Part shown: one piece after another, positions 23,379 through 33,108 of the stretch | Layout: each line of letters opens with the position of its first letter | How positions within the stretch are numbered: position 1 is the stretch's first letter | Source: CAMFKD01 sp964436955 | Lineage (GTDB): Bacteria > Chlamydiota > Chlamydiia > Chlamydiales > JAJFMA01 | Length of the DNA: 64,000 nucleotides | Assembly (NCBI GenBank): GCA_964436955.1 | Contig: CAYTFC010000006.1 | Location: 1 to 64,000, forward strand | Direction: 5' to 3' | Position numbers and translations under genes: made by a program | The notes under the pieces: model-generated | The model's input: only the letters and a program-made list of their open reading frames with translations | Told to the model about the DNA's origin: nothing | Database searches by the model: none

Positions 23379-24753
23379 GATAGGGTCTTCCTCGTCCTCT
23401 AGGTCGACGACGACGATGCGGACCTCGCTGGTCCTCGCCATCATAATCACCGCTTGAACCGCCGCCCGAATAATCTTCTCCGGCGCTTGCATCGCGCCAG
23501 CCTTCATAGGCCGCGACCAGACTCTCATCTATCATGGCACGTAGGCGCAAAAATACGAGCGCTAGCGGAAAATCAGGATGTTTCGTGATTTTAGTGCGAT
23601 AATTGATTTTATGATTTAAGGGCGTTAGACGGTACTGTGATGTCATGATAAAATGTGCGAGAACACGTAAGCGCCTGGGGAAATGTGAGAATGATGAGCT
23701 GGATACAGCGCGCCCTAACGCAGATGCCAATACGGATATGTCGCCAATATGAGGTGTGTGCGTGCGGTTGATTTGCTGATCAGCGATCTCTAAATGGAGT
23801 ATGGGATATTGCAGGCATGTAGCTAGAACAGATCGATCTAGAGGGTCTGTTGTTTCCGGGTCTTTGTGAAGTGCATCCACGGCGCCGAGCAACTTGTACA
23901 CAGCTTCAGCATGTTCACGACGCAGGAACTCTGCTAACCAAGGGAAAAGTAGTTCTAGGAAATGATGCTCTTGTAACAATCGAAAGAATGGTTCTGCTGA
24001 CCCGGATTCTAGCATGCGGAAGATCTCTTCCATTACACGAGCGGGCGAGCTCTTAGCGATATCTTCGCGGCAGTACTTTAAGGCGCTCGCGGTCTTTTCT
24101 TCGATTTTGTAACCAAAGCGTGCCTGGAATTTAAGTAAGCGAATCATACGGACAGGATCTTGTCTAAAGCGTACGATAGGATCGCCAATGGTTTGCAATA
24201 CGTGCTCGTGAATATCGTTCCAACCACCGACGAAGTCGATCACGTGATGTTCGGTAGGGTCGTAAAAGAGGCCGTTGATGGTAAAATCGCGACGTAACGA
24301 ATCTTCTTCGGGCGTGCCCCATTGATTGTCACGCACAATCAGGTCATCTGCGCTTTCGCCAGATCGGAAGGTGGAGACTTCAATTACATTTTTGCCAAAA
24401 CGGACGTGTGCTAAGCGAAAGCGTCGCCCAATTAACAGGCAATTCTTCTTAAAGAGATGCTTGATGTCTTCCGGTTGCGCTGAGGTTGAGACATCGAAAT
24501 CTTTGGGCTTCTTCTTTGCAAGTAAGTCGCGGACACCACCACCCACTAAATAGGAAGTGTATCCTGCTTCTTGAAGGCGCTGAATGACAAAAAGCGCATC
24601 GCGATCGAGTTGCGAGGAGTCAATATCATGCTCATCGGCCAGATAAATTTTTGGTTGCACAGAGTCGAAACTCTCCTGAGTAGAGCAATAGGCGCCGCTG
24701 CTAAAAGCAGGGTGCTCGAGCACGAACGTTTGGGGGAAAAGTGTTGCCGCCAA
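23362..24753 (-). CDS. pcnB: Poly(A) polymerase / CCA-adding-type nucleotidyltransferase
   Basis: The 463-residue protein is of the class II nucleotidyltransferase family. The GG motif and catalytic carboxylates appear as YLVGGGVRDLLAKKKPKDFDV, followed by RRFRLAHVRFG, RRDFTINGLFYDP and the RFRQDPVRMIRLLKFQARFG helix. This pattern, with RDFTINGLFYDP and a basic Arg/Gly-rich tail (RGPHRRRRPRGRGRPYH), fits PcnB poly(A) polymerase, which tags RNA for decay. It is the first gene of the operon, and its order before lpxB matches what I recall for CT410-CT411. A CCA-adding activity cannot be excluded by sequence alone. Confidence 0.9.
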   Translation of the reverse strand: MAATLFPQTFVLEHPAFSSGAYCSTQESFDSVQPKIYLADEHDIDSSQLDRDALFVIQRLQEAGYTSYLVGGGVRDLLAKKKPKDFDVSTSAQPEDIKHLFKKNCLLIGRRFRLAHVRFGKNVIEVSTFRSGESADDLIVRDNQWGTPEEDSLRRDFTINGLFYDPTEHHVIDFVGGWNDIHEHVLQTIGDPIVRFRQDPVRMIRLLKFQARFGYKIEEKTASALKYCREDIAKSSPARVMEEIFRMLESGSAEPFFRLLQEHHFLELLFPWLAEFLRREHAEAVYKLLGAVDALHKDPETTDPLDRSVLATCLQYPILHLEIADQQINRTHTPHIGDISVLASALGRAVSSSSFSHFPRRLRVLAHFIMTSQYRLTPLNHKINYRTKITKHPDFPLALVFLRLRAMIDESLVAAYEGWRDASAGEDYSGGGSSGDYDGEDQRGPHRRRRPRGRGRPYHAPNS

Positions 24754-24841
24754 ACGTGCGCGCTGGAGCAGTCCCTATTAGGGTTAAGGAATCCTTAAAA
24801 TAGGTAATAACTCCTAAATAGTCAAGGACAAGGAGTGTTTT

Positions 24842-24973
24842 ATGGCAAGATTATGCGATGGAAGGATAGGGAAACCACCTACAATTGGCGAGAAAACTCT
24901 GCATATCGTGGAAAACGTTAGTGTTTGGAATATTCAAAACCCGACTTGTTACCTACACCGCGCTCGAACATAG
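24842..24973 (+). CDS. Small ORF (43 aa) with strong ribosome binding site, 3' end inside a hairpin element
   Basis: AAGGAG at 24831-24836 precedes ATG 24842 by 5 bases. The peptide begins MARLCDGRIGKPPTIGEKTL and ends at TAG 24971-24973. Its last dozen codons lie in the inverted repeat at 24937-25044. If the repeat and one TCAA are removed in silico, the frame stays open for about 35 further codons. It may be a short gene truncated by an insertion; no family is recognised. Confidence 0.35.
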   Translation: MARLCDGRIGKPPTIGEKTLHIVENVSVWNIQNPTCYLHRART

Positions 24974-25044
24974 TCGGTCTTCGCAACTTATCAATTGCGA
25001 AGAGTATACCTGTTCGAGCGCGATGTAGGTAGCAAGTCGGGTTT
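24937..25044. repeat. 108-bp long hairpin, MITE-like
   Basis: Arms of about 35 bases pair AAACCCGACTTGTTACCTAC with its complement at 25025-25044, and CGCGCTCGAACA with TGTTCGAGCGCG. An inner hairpin CTTCGCAA/TTGCGAAG sits in the loop. TCAA occurs on both sides (24934-24937 and 25044-25047), a possible 4-bp target duplication. The remaining 24754-25114 sequence holds only the small ORF and the upstream region of the next gene. Confidence 0.7.
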
Positions 25045-25114
25045 CAAGAGTTGTTCTTTCATTTCTCAATCACATTTGATAGGGTGACGAGCATCAACCC
25101 AAGATGGGGGCGCC

Positions 25115-26929
25115 ATGCGCACGACATTGCTTTGGCCCATATTTTTTCTACTTTTGACAGCGCCTTTGCATGCTGTTGAAAAACCGCAAGGTATCTCCAA
25201 ATTTAAGACAGAGGTTCGCGTTGAGCTAGAGAATGGACCTGCAACCCTTGCAGACCTTCCGCAGACGACGCCTGATACTGACGCGTTCATTGCGCAGTTA
25301 AAAGGTTTATCCCATGGAAGCATACAACTGGAGCAAAGCCGTACCGGGGTCTCTCAACACTTTGTAGTGAGGGACGTCACGGGCAAACGCCTCGGCGTCT
25401 TTCGCACGGTAAGCGCTGGGGGAGCAATTGAGGCTGAGGTTATGCTTATGGATCCAGATCACTTCTTTAATCTTGCTCCGGCAATTAAGGTCGTTATAAA
25501 ACAGGGAAAGAAGAAAGTCGAAGGGTATCTACAGCAATTTGAAGGCTCCCAGCCAGGAAAGGTGCCTAGGCCAGATTCTTCATTTGTTCAACAAATTCAA
25601 AAAATCGGCATTTTAGACATTCTGCTTGCAGACGAAGATCGTGCCACAGGCAATATTGTGATTCGCGAAGGCATTCTAGTACCGATTGACCATAACAATA
25701 CATTGCTTACCGTGGACGCCGATCACTTTGGGTTAGACATTACTAAACGTTTAATTGAACCCCCATTTTGGCGTCGTGCTTACCCACGAGCTGCCAATCG
25801 TCCTGTATGGTTGAATCGATTGCAGTTTTTGTCCTGGGCGCAAAAACCGTGGACTGTGGATAGCATCGCGTTTGTTAAAAACTGGGATGCCAAGCACGTT
25901 GCACAAGATCTTAAGCAAAAATTTGCGGTGAGTGAGGGGGCTATTGGGTTAATGATTTCGCTGGATACTTGGCTAAAGAAGGGAGTCGAGGCGGGTCTTA
26001 CTTTGGAGCAGATTGGAGCTCCCATCTATAACACCAAGGGAATCTTTCAAGATGTTTTTCACCTTGCTCGTACAGCACGTTTAGAAGACGCCTTAGAGTA
26101 TGCCGGTGTGGAGTATGATCTGTTGCAGGCAGTTGAACTTACCCGGCAACAGTTATTAAATAAGTCCGCAGATGACCGTTCTCTATCGCATATTCAGACG
26201 ATGTTTGCGGCCAATCTAAATACGCTATATGACCGTCGTATCGCGTTGATAAAAAACGCCCTAAATGCCGACCAGGTCGATGAATATTATAGCGAAGTCT
26301 GGCTAAATTTACTTTTTCAAGATGAAATTCACGAGTGGTTGCGCACCCATCAAGAAATTCCAAAAGAAAAGCTACGTATGATGCCATGCAGCCGAACAAA
26401 GCGGCAAGCGCCTGATTTAGAGGTAGAAACACCGCTTCCTTGCGTTGTAGATGCGTTACAATTGGCCAAAAAATTGACCGCTGCTAGGCTGGAGAGAGAC
26501 TCTACTAGCGTGGCTGCCGCCTTACGAGAGGATCTTCATCAGGCTTTTCTCGTGCATTTCTACTATGTGAGCAGTTTGTTGGGTGCTAAGCCTGGGACGG
26601 AAGAGTATCTACGGATGGCTCAGTTTCTTAGAGTACAAATTGAGCGTTCCAATGAGCTCTTGATTCCGGGAGTGGTATGGAATGCGGATCAAAACCTTCA
26701 GATGTCTAAAATGAACTTATCTGATGTGATCATGGCCCTAAGTTTGGCCCGAAAACGAGCGTTGCAAGAAGGAGAATACTATAAGGAAAGGCTGGGGACG
26801 CCTTGGATTGCTTTTGCTGCACCCAAATACGTAGGCGACTATCTCGATCGCTTTCAGCAATTGCGTCGGCAGTTAGAGAAGGGACAGATAGATCAAGCAC
26901 AATTTAATGACCTGTCAACTCAGATGTAA
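25115..26929 (+). CDS. Secreted protein with a PI3/PI4-kinase-like motif, effector candidate
   Basis: The 604-residue protein has a signal peptide (MRTTLLWPIFFLLLTAPLHA) cleaved near residue 21. Residues ~95-200 resemble the fold shared by phosphatidylinositol 3/4-kinases and HipA-type kinases. The catalytic-loop-like DILLADEDRATGNIVI is followed by LVPIDHNNTLL, which parallels the DRxxxN loop and the metal-binding D of the family. The rest is mostly helical with no recognised domain. It stands alone upstream of glmM with GGGGG before the ATG. The signal peptide points to Sec export to the periplasm or outer membrane rather than direct type III secretion. The kinase assignment is tentative. 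Confidence 0.5.
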   Translation: MRTTLLWPIFFLLLTAPLHAVEKPQGISKFKTEVRVELENGPATLADLPQTTPDTDAFIAQLKGLSHGSIQLEQSRTGVSQHFVVRDVTGKRLGVFRTVSAGGAIEAEVMLMDPDHFFNLAPAIKVVIKQGKKKVEGYLQQFEGSQPGKVPRPDSSFVQQIQKIGILDILLADEDRATGNIVIREGILVPIDHNNTLLTVDADHFGLDITKRLIEPPFWRRAYPRAANRPVWLNRLQFLSWAQKPWTVDSIAFVKNWDAKHVAQDLKQKFAVSEGAIGLMISLDTWLKKGVEAGLTLEQIGAPIYNTKGIFQDVFHLARTARLEDALEYAGVEYDLLQAVELTRQQLLNKSADDRSLSHIQTMFAANLNTLYDRRIALIKNALNADQVDEYYSEVWLNLLFQDEIHEWLRTHQEIPKEKLRMMPCSRTKRQAPDLEVETPLPCVVDALQLAKKLTAARLERDSTSVAAALREDLHQAFLVHFYYVSSLLGAKPGTEEYLRMAQFLRVQIERSNELLIPGVVWNADQNLQMSKMNLSDVIMALSLARKRALQEGEYYKERLGTPWIAFAAPKYVGDYLDRFQQLRRQLEKGQIDQAQFNDLSTQM

Positions 26930-26996
26930 CACCTTGAAATTTAATCGGACTAAGGGTATACCGATCATGCTTTTTTAGGCCGAGGAGGGCAAATCG

Positions 26997-28367
26997 ATGG
27001 GACAGACATTACAAAGAAAACTTTTTGGAACTGATGGTGTGCGTGGACACGCTAACCGCAGTCCCATGACCGTCGAGACAGCGCTCGCCCTTGGCCGAGC
27101 TGTTGGTAAACTGCTATCCCGTCTGGACGGACGCCATCGCGTTATCATCGGCAAGGATACGCGACTTTCCTGCTATATGTATGAAAACGCGTTGATTGCT
27201 GGATTGTGCAGCATGGGTATTGATACGCTCATGGTGGGGCCTTTGCCAACGCCCGCTGTAGCGTTTTTAACCAGGGCTTATCGCGCATCAGCCGGAATTG
27301 TTATCTCCGCTAGCCATAACCCTTACTATGATAATGGCATCAAATTCTTTTCCTCCGACGGTTTCAAGCTGCCCGATAGCTGGGAGCATGAAATCGAGGG
27401 TATGATTGAAACGAATGATTTTTCTGACGCCTTACCAGCTGATGATGCGATCGGTCGCAACACCAAGGTGGTGGGTGCTGACGGACGGTATGTTGAGTTT
27501 GTGAAAGCGACCTTGCCGAAAGGAAGAACGCTTAAAAACCTAAAGATCGTTCTTGATTGCTCTCACGGAGCAGCCTATCGCGTGGCTCCTTTGGTATTTC
27601 GTGAATTAGATGCTGATGTTTCAGTCTATGGTGTTGAACCCAACGGCTTAAATATTAACGTTGATTGTGGATCATTACATCCACAGAAGATTCAACGAGC
27701 TGTACTTCAACACGGAGCCGATGTAGGAATTGCCTTTGATGGCGATGCGGACCGCGTGGTGATGATCGATGAAAATAGTCAGATTGTTGATGGCGACGCT
27801 ATTCTAGCTATATGTGCCAAGGCCATGCAGCGTAAAGGGCTTCTGCAAAACAATAAAATTGTTGGTACCGTTATGGCCAACTTTGGCTTTATGCAAGCCA
27901 TGGAGCGGTTGGGCATTGAAGTGATCCGCTCTCAAGTAGGCGATCGTTATGTCATTCAGGAAATGATTAAACATGGCGCTAATCTTGGTGGTGAGCAAAG
28001 TGGTCACATCATCTTTCTAGATCACAATACCACTGGCGACGGTTTAGTTAGCGCGATGCAGGTACTTAGTGTAATGGTCGAGACCGGGTCCAGACTTTCT
28101 GAGCTAGCTGCGATTATTGAACGTTATCCCCAAGCAATTGTCAACGTACCGGTAAAGACAAAACCAGCTTTGGAGTCCATGGAAGGCCTGCAGCAGATCC
28201 TGCAAAGAGTGGAAAAGTTGCTAGAGAAAAAAGGTCGCGTGCTTGTGCGGTATTCTGGGACAGAAAATATTTGTCGCGTTATGGTCGAGGGTTCTAAATT
28301 AGAGATTGTGGAAGAGCAAGCGCACGAGATCGCAAACGTGATTCGTAACGAAATCGGACAACGATGA
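26997..28367 (+). CDS. glmM: Phosphoglucosamine mutase
   Basis: GlmM converts glucosamine-6-phosphate to glucosamine-1-phosphate for UDP-GlcNAc, lipid A and peptidoglycan precursor synthesis. The 456-residue protein has LFGTDGVRG at the N-terminus, the phosphoserine loop ISASHNP (catalytic Ser ~106), the metal-binding loop FDGDADRV, the sugar-binding GGEQSGHI and the phosphate-binding RYSGTENICRVM. GGAGGG precedes ATG 26997. It is 7 bp upstream of glmS, so the two steps of the pathway are co-expressed. Confidence 0.97.
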   Translation: MGQTLQRKLFGTDGVRGHANRSPMTVETALALGRAVGKLLSRLDGRHRVIIGKDTRLSCYMYENALIAGLCSMGIDTLMVGPLPTPAVAFLTRAYRASAGIVISASHNPYYDNGIKFFSSDGFKLPDSWEHEIEGMIETNDFSDALPADDAIGRNTKVVGADGRYVEFVKATLPKGRTLKNLKIVLDCSHGAAYRVAPLVFRELDADVSVYGVEPNGLNINVDCGSLHPQKIQRAVLQHGADVGIAFDGDADRVVMIDENSQIVDGDAILAICAKAMQRKGLLQNNKIVGTVMANFGFMQAMERLGIEVIRSQVGDRYVIQEMIKHGANLGGEQSGHIIFLDHNTTGDGLVSAMQVLSVMVETGSRLSELAAIIERYPQAIVNVPVKTKPALESMEGLQQILQRVEKLLEKKGRVLVRYSGTENICRVMVEGSKLEIVEEQAHEIANVIRNEIGQR

Positions 28368-28374
28368 GGCAGTT

Positions 28375-30201
28375 ATGTGTGGGATTTTTGGCTATGTTGG
28401 CGAGCGAGAAGCTGTAGGGATTACCTTAGCAGGATTGAAGCGCCTGGAATACCGGGGCTATGATTCTGCAGGTATTGCAGGCTTTGACCGAGGAGAGATT
28501 GCCCACTTAAAGGTAGTCGGGAAGATTTCAGCGCTTGAAGACGAAGTCAAAAAACACGATTTAAAGCTTACCACAGCCATCGCTCAGACGCGCTGGGCAA
28601 CTCATGGCAAGCCTAATCAAGTTAATGCCCACCCACACTTCGATCACTCCGGATCCCTTGCACTAGTTCACAACGGTATCATTGAAAATCATGATGCACT
28701 ACGCAAGATGTTGGAAGCAGAGGGTTGTGTGTTCAAATCGGATACCGATACAGAAGTTGCGGCTCAACTGATTGGACATCTTTATCAAGGAGACTTGCTA
28801 GCTGCTCTACAACAAGCATTGCCTATGTTTAAGGGCGCTTATGCCTTGGTAATGATTCACAAGAACCATCCTAAGCAGATTTTAGCTGTAGCTTCAGAAA
28901 CACCGCTCGTGATTGGTGTAGGCGACAACGAAGCATTTATTTCTTCCGATGTAATGGCGTTGAAATCCATTGCTAAAGAGATGTTTCATTTGGGCAGCAA
29001 TGAAATCGCAATTGTTCAGGCGGATCAGATTGAAACATTTGACGCATCCATGTCTAAAATTACCAAGAGTCGTGAATCCGTTTCCTCGACTGCTGATGAG
29101 ATTAGTAAGGGAGACTTCGAACATTACACCATTAAAGAAATTTTCGAACAGCCTAAGTCATTGGCAACTGCCATCGCTGGCCGTTTTTCTGAGGAATATG
29201 GTACAGCGGTTTTGGACGGCCTTAATATGGAAGTTCATGAGCTGCTTAATTGTCAACGCATACTCATATTGGCGTGTGGCACATCCTGGCACGCGGGATT
29301 TATCGGCGCCTACATGATGGAAGATCTTGCTCGCATACCAGTGCAAGTGGAAATTTCATCTGAATACCGCTACAAGAACCCTATTGTCCTTCCTGGAACC
29401 TACGTTATTGCGATGAGCCAGTCGGGGGAAACGGCAGACACCATCGCCGCTGTGAGAGAATTACGAGCGAAAGGTGCGAAGATTTTAGCTGTGTGTAACG
29501 TCCATGGCTCGACACTTACACGAGAAGCGGATGGATGCCTTTATTTGCGAGCCGGCCCTGAAATCGGGGTATGTTCTACAAAAGCATTTACGAGCCAAGT
29601 GGCCGTGTTGTACTTGTTTACACTGCTGATGGCGCGTATTCGTCACGTTGGTAAGGCTGAAGGCCAAGCGCTTATCGAAGCTTTAAAATTGATACCGGAC
29701 CAAGTGCAGCAAGTGCTTGAAACGGCTAATCATATCGAAGCGCTAGCTAAAAAGTATGCGCGCTACAACAACTTTTTCTATCTTGGCCGTCGACACATGT
29801 ATCCAGCCGCTCTTGAAGGTGCTCTTAAGCTAAAGGAGATCTCTTACGTCAACGCGAACGGTTATCCGGCTGGCGAAATGAAGCACGGACCCATTGCTTT
29901 GATAAATGAAGACTGTCCCACAGTGGCCCTTTGTGCCAATAAGGCCACTTATCCTAAGCTCCTAAGCAACTTAATGGAAGTCAAAGCACGTAATGGATTA
30001 GTATTAGCCGTTGCTCCAATCGGTGCTGAGGGACTCGATAAAATTGCTGACGATATCATTTGGGTGCCCGATACCATTGACGAACTGGCAACAGTGTCTT
30101 CTTCGGTAGCCTTACAGCTTTTTGCATATTTCTTGGCTAAGGAGCGAGGTTGCGATATCGACCAGCCCCGAAACCTCGCTAAGTCTGTAACCGTGGAGTA
30201 A
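28375..30201 (+). CDS. glmS: Glutamine-fructose-6-phosphate aminotransferase (isomerizing)
   Basis: GlmS makes glucosamine-6-phosphate from fructose-6-phosphate and glutamine. The 608-residue protein begins MCGIFGYVG with the N-terminal nucleophile Cys2. It continues with the glutaminase motifs RWATHGKPNQVNAHPH and HNGIIENHD, then two SIS sugar-isomerase domains (ACGTSWHAGF, SQSGETADT) and the C-terminal QLFAYFLAKERGCDIDQPRN and LAKSVTVE. It follows glmM by 7 bp. A (AG)9 tract lies immediately after the stop. Confidence 0.98.
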   Translation: MCGIFGYVGEREAVGITLAGLKRLEYRGYDSAGIAGFDRGEIAHLKVVGKISALEDEVKKHDLKLTTAIAQTRWATHGKPNQVNAHPHFDHSGSLALVHNGIIENHDALRKMLEAEGCVFKSDTDTEVAAQLIGHLYQGDLLAALQQALPMFKGAYALVMIHKNHPKQILAVASETPLVIGVGDNEAFISSDVMALKSIAKEMFHLGSNEIAIVQADQIETFDASMSKITKSRESVSSTADEISKGDFEHYTIKEIFEQPKSLATAIAGRFSEEYGTAVLDGLNMEVHELLNCQRILILACGTSWHAGFIGAYMMEDLARIPVQVEISSEYRYKNPIVLPGTYVIAMSQSGETADTIAAVRELRAKGAKILAVCNVHGSTLTREADGCLYLRAGPEIGVCSTKAFTSQVAVLYLFTLLMARIRHVGKAEGQALIEALKLIPDQVQQVLETANHIEALAKKYARYNNFFYLGRRHMYPAALEGALKLKEISYVNANGYPAGEMKHGPIALINEDCPTVALCANKATYPKLLSNLMEVKARNGLVLAVAPIGAEGLDKIADDIIWVPDTIDELATVSSSVALQLFAYFLAKERGCDIDQPRNLAKSVTVE

Positions 30202-30219
30202 AGAGAGAGAGAGAGAGAG
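30202..30219. repeat. (AG)9 microsatellite
   Basis: Nine AG units directly follow the glmS stop codon. Being outside the coding sequence, slippage would not affect GlmS. Confidence 0.9.
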
Positions 30220-30336
30220 TTTATATCCTACGCCGTACACATATAAAGACTTATTTAGGTTCTCTAAAATTGATCTCGAATGTTTTTCAATTTGGCACTT
30301 TGCATAACATATAAGCACTTAATAATTTGACTCTTG

Positions 30337-31611
30337 TTAGAGCTGTCCTACGCCCTTGCTCAATTTAACCTCGGGTTGAATTCGCTCTAAGTTTTTAAGC
30401 TGAGTACCTATATCTCCTATATCTTTATGTTTCTTTTGGAAATCTTTTTTTAAATCAGATGGTAAATCGTTGACAATGCTTCTCAATAATGTGCCACTAC
30501 TAATCAGCGCTTTTGTTAGTTCATTTTTTTCTTCGCCCTGCGAATTTTCATATTTCACCAAATTAGTTTTAAAGCTATTGTAATGACTGTCCGCTGCTTT
30601 AAATAATAATGCATTTACTTTAGATATAGAGTTATCATCAAAGTTGTTTCTGATGTAAGAAGTCGCCATCTGGTCTGGAGACGTCTTTTGATCTATAGCT
30701 AATGCAGCTTTTTCTTTTTCATATTGCGACTTAATAATTGTTCTTACCAAAACTTGTTCGGAAGGTGGAAGAATTGTTTTTTTATTCACAATCATTTCAT
30801 ATTCTATAATTTTCTGAGTATCAATTTTTACTTTTTCTAGATGTTCTTGGTAACCTGGTCTTTTTGTATACTCTTTTTCAGCTGCTGTTAATGGTGCTTC
30901 ATTTTTTATTTTTTTAAATTCCTCTGGTGGAAAGGCAGGATCAGGTATTTCAGGATCACCATATAATTCATTTTCCTTTCTCAAGTCTTCAATTTTCTTT
31001 GAGTTTACACTGATAATTCTAAATGTATTAATTATGGCTTTATCTAATGGAGCTTTTACTACTTCTCGCATTTGCTTATTTAATTTTGGATCGGGCACAA
31101 GGGTGTCAATTTGTGACATGAATTTGCCTTCAAATGCTTGCATTTTTTCTTGTAAATCTATTCCTCTCTGAGTATTACCTATTCTTTCTGATGAATTACT
31201 ATGCACAAGAGCATTTCTAATTTTTGAAATTCCATATGAATTATTTTTAAGATCTGAGTTAATTTTATTCATAGAATTTCCTAAGCATAATAAACGTACA
31301 TTTTTTTTGGAAATATCTATATTTGAATGGATTAAATTATCTGGTACTAATTTTGAGATATTACTTTCTTTATGACTAACTGCAAATTGATTGGATTCGT
31401 GTTTGCTATCTACATTAACTGACTTTGGAATATTAGATGAGGTCGAAATTTTATTTTGTGCAAACTCGTGCGTTTTTTCGGATATTTCGTGCATAGATAA
31501 AGGCGGTGTTTCAATTTGCGTTGTTTGATGTTCTGAAATAGCTTCATTTTTTGTTTCAGATCCAATATGAGATAATTCAATAGATAAATTTCTTCCTGGC
31601 AAGCTTTCCAT
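30337..31611 (-). CDS. Hypothetical AT-rich protein, effector candidate
   Basis: The 424-residue protein begins MESLPGRNLSIELSHIGSET. The first ~130 residues are Ser/Asn/Gln-rich and probably disordered; the rest is charged and helical with coiled-coil character (KKEYTKRPGYQEHLEKVKID, KNELTKALISSG). There is no signal peptide or membrane segment. The gene is clearly richer in A+T than glmM/glmS. It sits between glmS and tyrP, which are adjacent in Chlamydia as I recall, so it belongs to inserted material. The disordered N-terminus would suit type III export. Function unknown. Confidence 0.65.
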   Translation of the reverse strand: MESLPGRNLSIELSHIGSETKNEAISEHQTTQIETPPLSMHEISEKTHEFAQNKISTSSNIPKSVNVDSKHESNQFAVSHKESNISKLVPDNLIHSNIDISKKNVRLLCLGNSMNKINSDLKNNSYGISKIRNALVHSNSSERIGNTQRGIDLQEKMQAFEGKFMSQIDTLVPDPKLNKQMREVVKAPLDKAIINTFRIISVNSKKIEDLRKENELYGDPEIPDPAFPPEEFKKIKNEAPLTAAEKEYTKRPGYQEHLEKVKIDTQKIIEYEMIVNKKTILPPSEQVLVRTIIKSQYEKEKAALAIDQKTSPDQMATSYIRNNFDDNSISKVNALLFKAADSHYNSFKTNLVKYENSQGEEKNELTKALISSGTLLRSIVNDLPSDLKKDFQKKHKDIGDIGTQLKNLERIQPEVKLSKGVGQL

Positions 31612-31795
31612 AAATATTGCCCTTATAAAATTGGTATCTCATCGAGCAGGCTTATCCCTATATAAAATATTATATAATATAAATTTTTATGATGAAACAC
31701 ATATATATATCATATATGAGTCATATATGTAGATTATTTCTTAATAATAAGTATAGTCATGATTATAATGCAGTAATATTATCAAATATAATAAT

Positions 31796-31861
31796 GGTTT
31801 GATCGATAGATGCTTGCTGTTAGTAGAAGGCTTGAGTGTATGAGAGTTCGTGAGCACGTAC
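31796..31861 (+). repeat. Leader-type repeat, copy 2 of 3
   Basis: GATCGATAGATGCTTGCTGT and the following ~45 bases match copy 3 (33109-33176) closely and copy 1 (3681-3750) less closely. The in-frame reading is MLAVSRRLECMRVREHVQSF, running on to a stop 33 codons after the ATG. The start codon of the next gene is 188 bp downstream. The surrounding 31612-32048 region is otherwise AT-rich, with short ATATATG palindromes near 31690-31730 and two CGAACTTTCTA-like direct repeats near 31936 and 31960. Confidence 0.75.
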
Positions 31862-32048
31862 AAAGTTTCCGCGGTTGGTTCATCGTAAGTCGTTTAATAT
31901 TAGAAATATGAACCTATTTAAGATGACCCAATTCCCGAACTTTCTATCTTGGGGAAAATCGGAACTTTCTAAATTGCGCGTACAACGCTCAAAGTAATAG
32001 ACAAACAATAGTATATGCATTAGAATTTATGAAAAAAAAGGATGTTAT

Positions 32049-32912
32049 ATGGAGCCTTATAAAATAAATAGAACTCACTCAAATCAGTGGTGGTCTTTTC
32101 AAGGATTCATGGAAGATCCCCACCATAAGCTTGAATATCCAGACAGGTCTAACTGTGTTGCAGCGTGTCAGCTATATCAATCTTTGCACATTCAAAAGGA
32201 CGGCATTACTGGTATAATTGCCATGCTTCCGTTTTTCATTGTATATAGAAAAAGTGCTGCCTTCGACGCTTACACAAAAATATTTTGTATAAAAGTGATT
32301 AAGGATCTTATGATTACAAAAGGTATCAATAAGGGAAGCCCTAGCTGGATGTTCATGGAAGGTCTTGCGAGCCCCCTTATCGATCAGGTTTTGGCCTGCC
32401 ACCATAACGAACTTAAGATTGGGGGATGTTCTAGTGATGCTAATAGCCGTGAACTAGAAGAAAATGAAATTCCCCAATGGATTGAAGATGAAGCTGGAAA
32501 GTTTTTGAATGAAGATTTTTTTCCGGAACAAGCTGTCAGGATTTCAAAAAAAATCATGACGATGCTTCCATTAGTGATTCGTAGGGTTGAGACGGTTAGA
32601 AACTGGTCTCATCAGGACAGGAGGAATCGCATTTGTCAATTAGTGGATAGGCTTTTAGTTAACGATGAGATTGACCCGGAATTTAAAAATGATGTCATTT
32701 TGCCAGCAGTAGCGGAGATCGTGGATCTTTTATGGAAAACATGCAATCGGGGAGTAGATCTTGAGAGGGCATTTATTAAGCCTGAGCATCCTACTCATAC
32801 GGCACATGATTTAAGTGGTTATTATACGGATGAGGGGGAATGGAAATTTTATGAAACCAAGAAAAATTGGGCACAGAAAATAGCAGGCTTTTTTCGTATA
32901 GGCAGGCGATAG
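32049..32912 (+). CDS. Hypothetical protein
   Basis: The 287-residue protein begins MEPYKINRTHSNQWWSFQGF. AAAAAAAGGATGTTAT precedes the ATG (AAGG 8 bases upstream). It is acidic with a basic C-terminus (KKNWAQKIAGFFRIGRR). One moderately hydrophobic stretch (GITGIIAMLPFFIVYR) could be a buried helix rather than a membrane segment. No domain is recognised. It lies in the glmS-tyrP accessory insertion and has leader-type repeat copy 2 upstream. The lack of a signal peptide leaves cytosolic or type III-exported as options. Confidence 0.65.
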   Translation: MEPYKINRTHSNQWWSFQGFMEDPHHKLEYPDRSNCVAACQLYQSLHIQKDGITGIIAMLPFFIVYRKSAAFDAYTKIFCIKVIKDLMITKGINKGSPSWMFMEGLASPLIDQVLACHHNELKIGGCSSDANSRELEENEIPQWIEDEAGKFLNEDFFPEQAVRISKKIMTMLPLVIRRVETVRNWSHQDRRNRICQLVDRLLVNDEIDPEFKNDVILPAVAEIVDLLWKTCNRGVDLERAFIKPEHPTHTAHDLSGYYTDEGEWKFYETKKNWAQKIAGFFRIGRR

Positions 32913-33017
32913 ACATTGTCTGCAGGGCAATCGCATTTTATGAAAAATTCTTATCACACTCACCATACCTTGATATTCAGCATTTCTCCATAAAGTTTCG
33001 TCGACATAAGAACTTGG

Positions 33018-33036
33018 TTTGGTAGCAATCAGGGTC
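33018..33036 (+). repeat. Short copy of the MITE target repeat
   Basis: TTTGGTAGCAATCAGGGTC matches the corresponding part of 56627-56664 and the empty-site form of 21-31 joined to 175-181. It supports the uninterrupted state of the target. Confidence 0.65.
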
Positions 33037-33108
33037 TTAGGCTACGGCAACGATTGTCATTTTCTGCTTACCCCTACTCAAGTTTATCTGTTCTAACATC
33101 ATTGGAGG

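Noticed and set aside
23379..23528. N-terminal extension of the alpha/beta-hydrolase into pcnB
   Set aside because: It is the shifted frame of the pcnB Arg/Gly-rich tail; ATG 23378 gives a normal family length.
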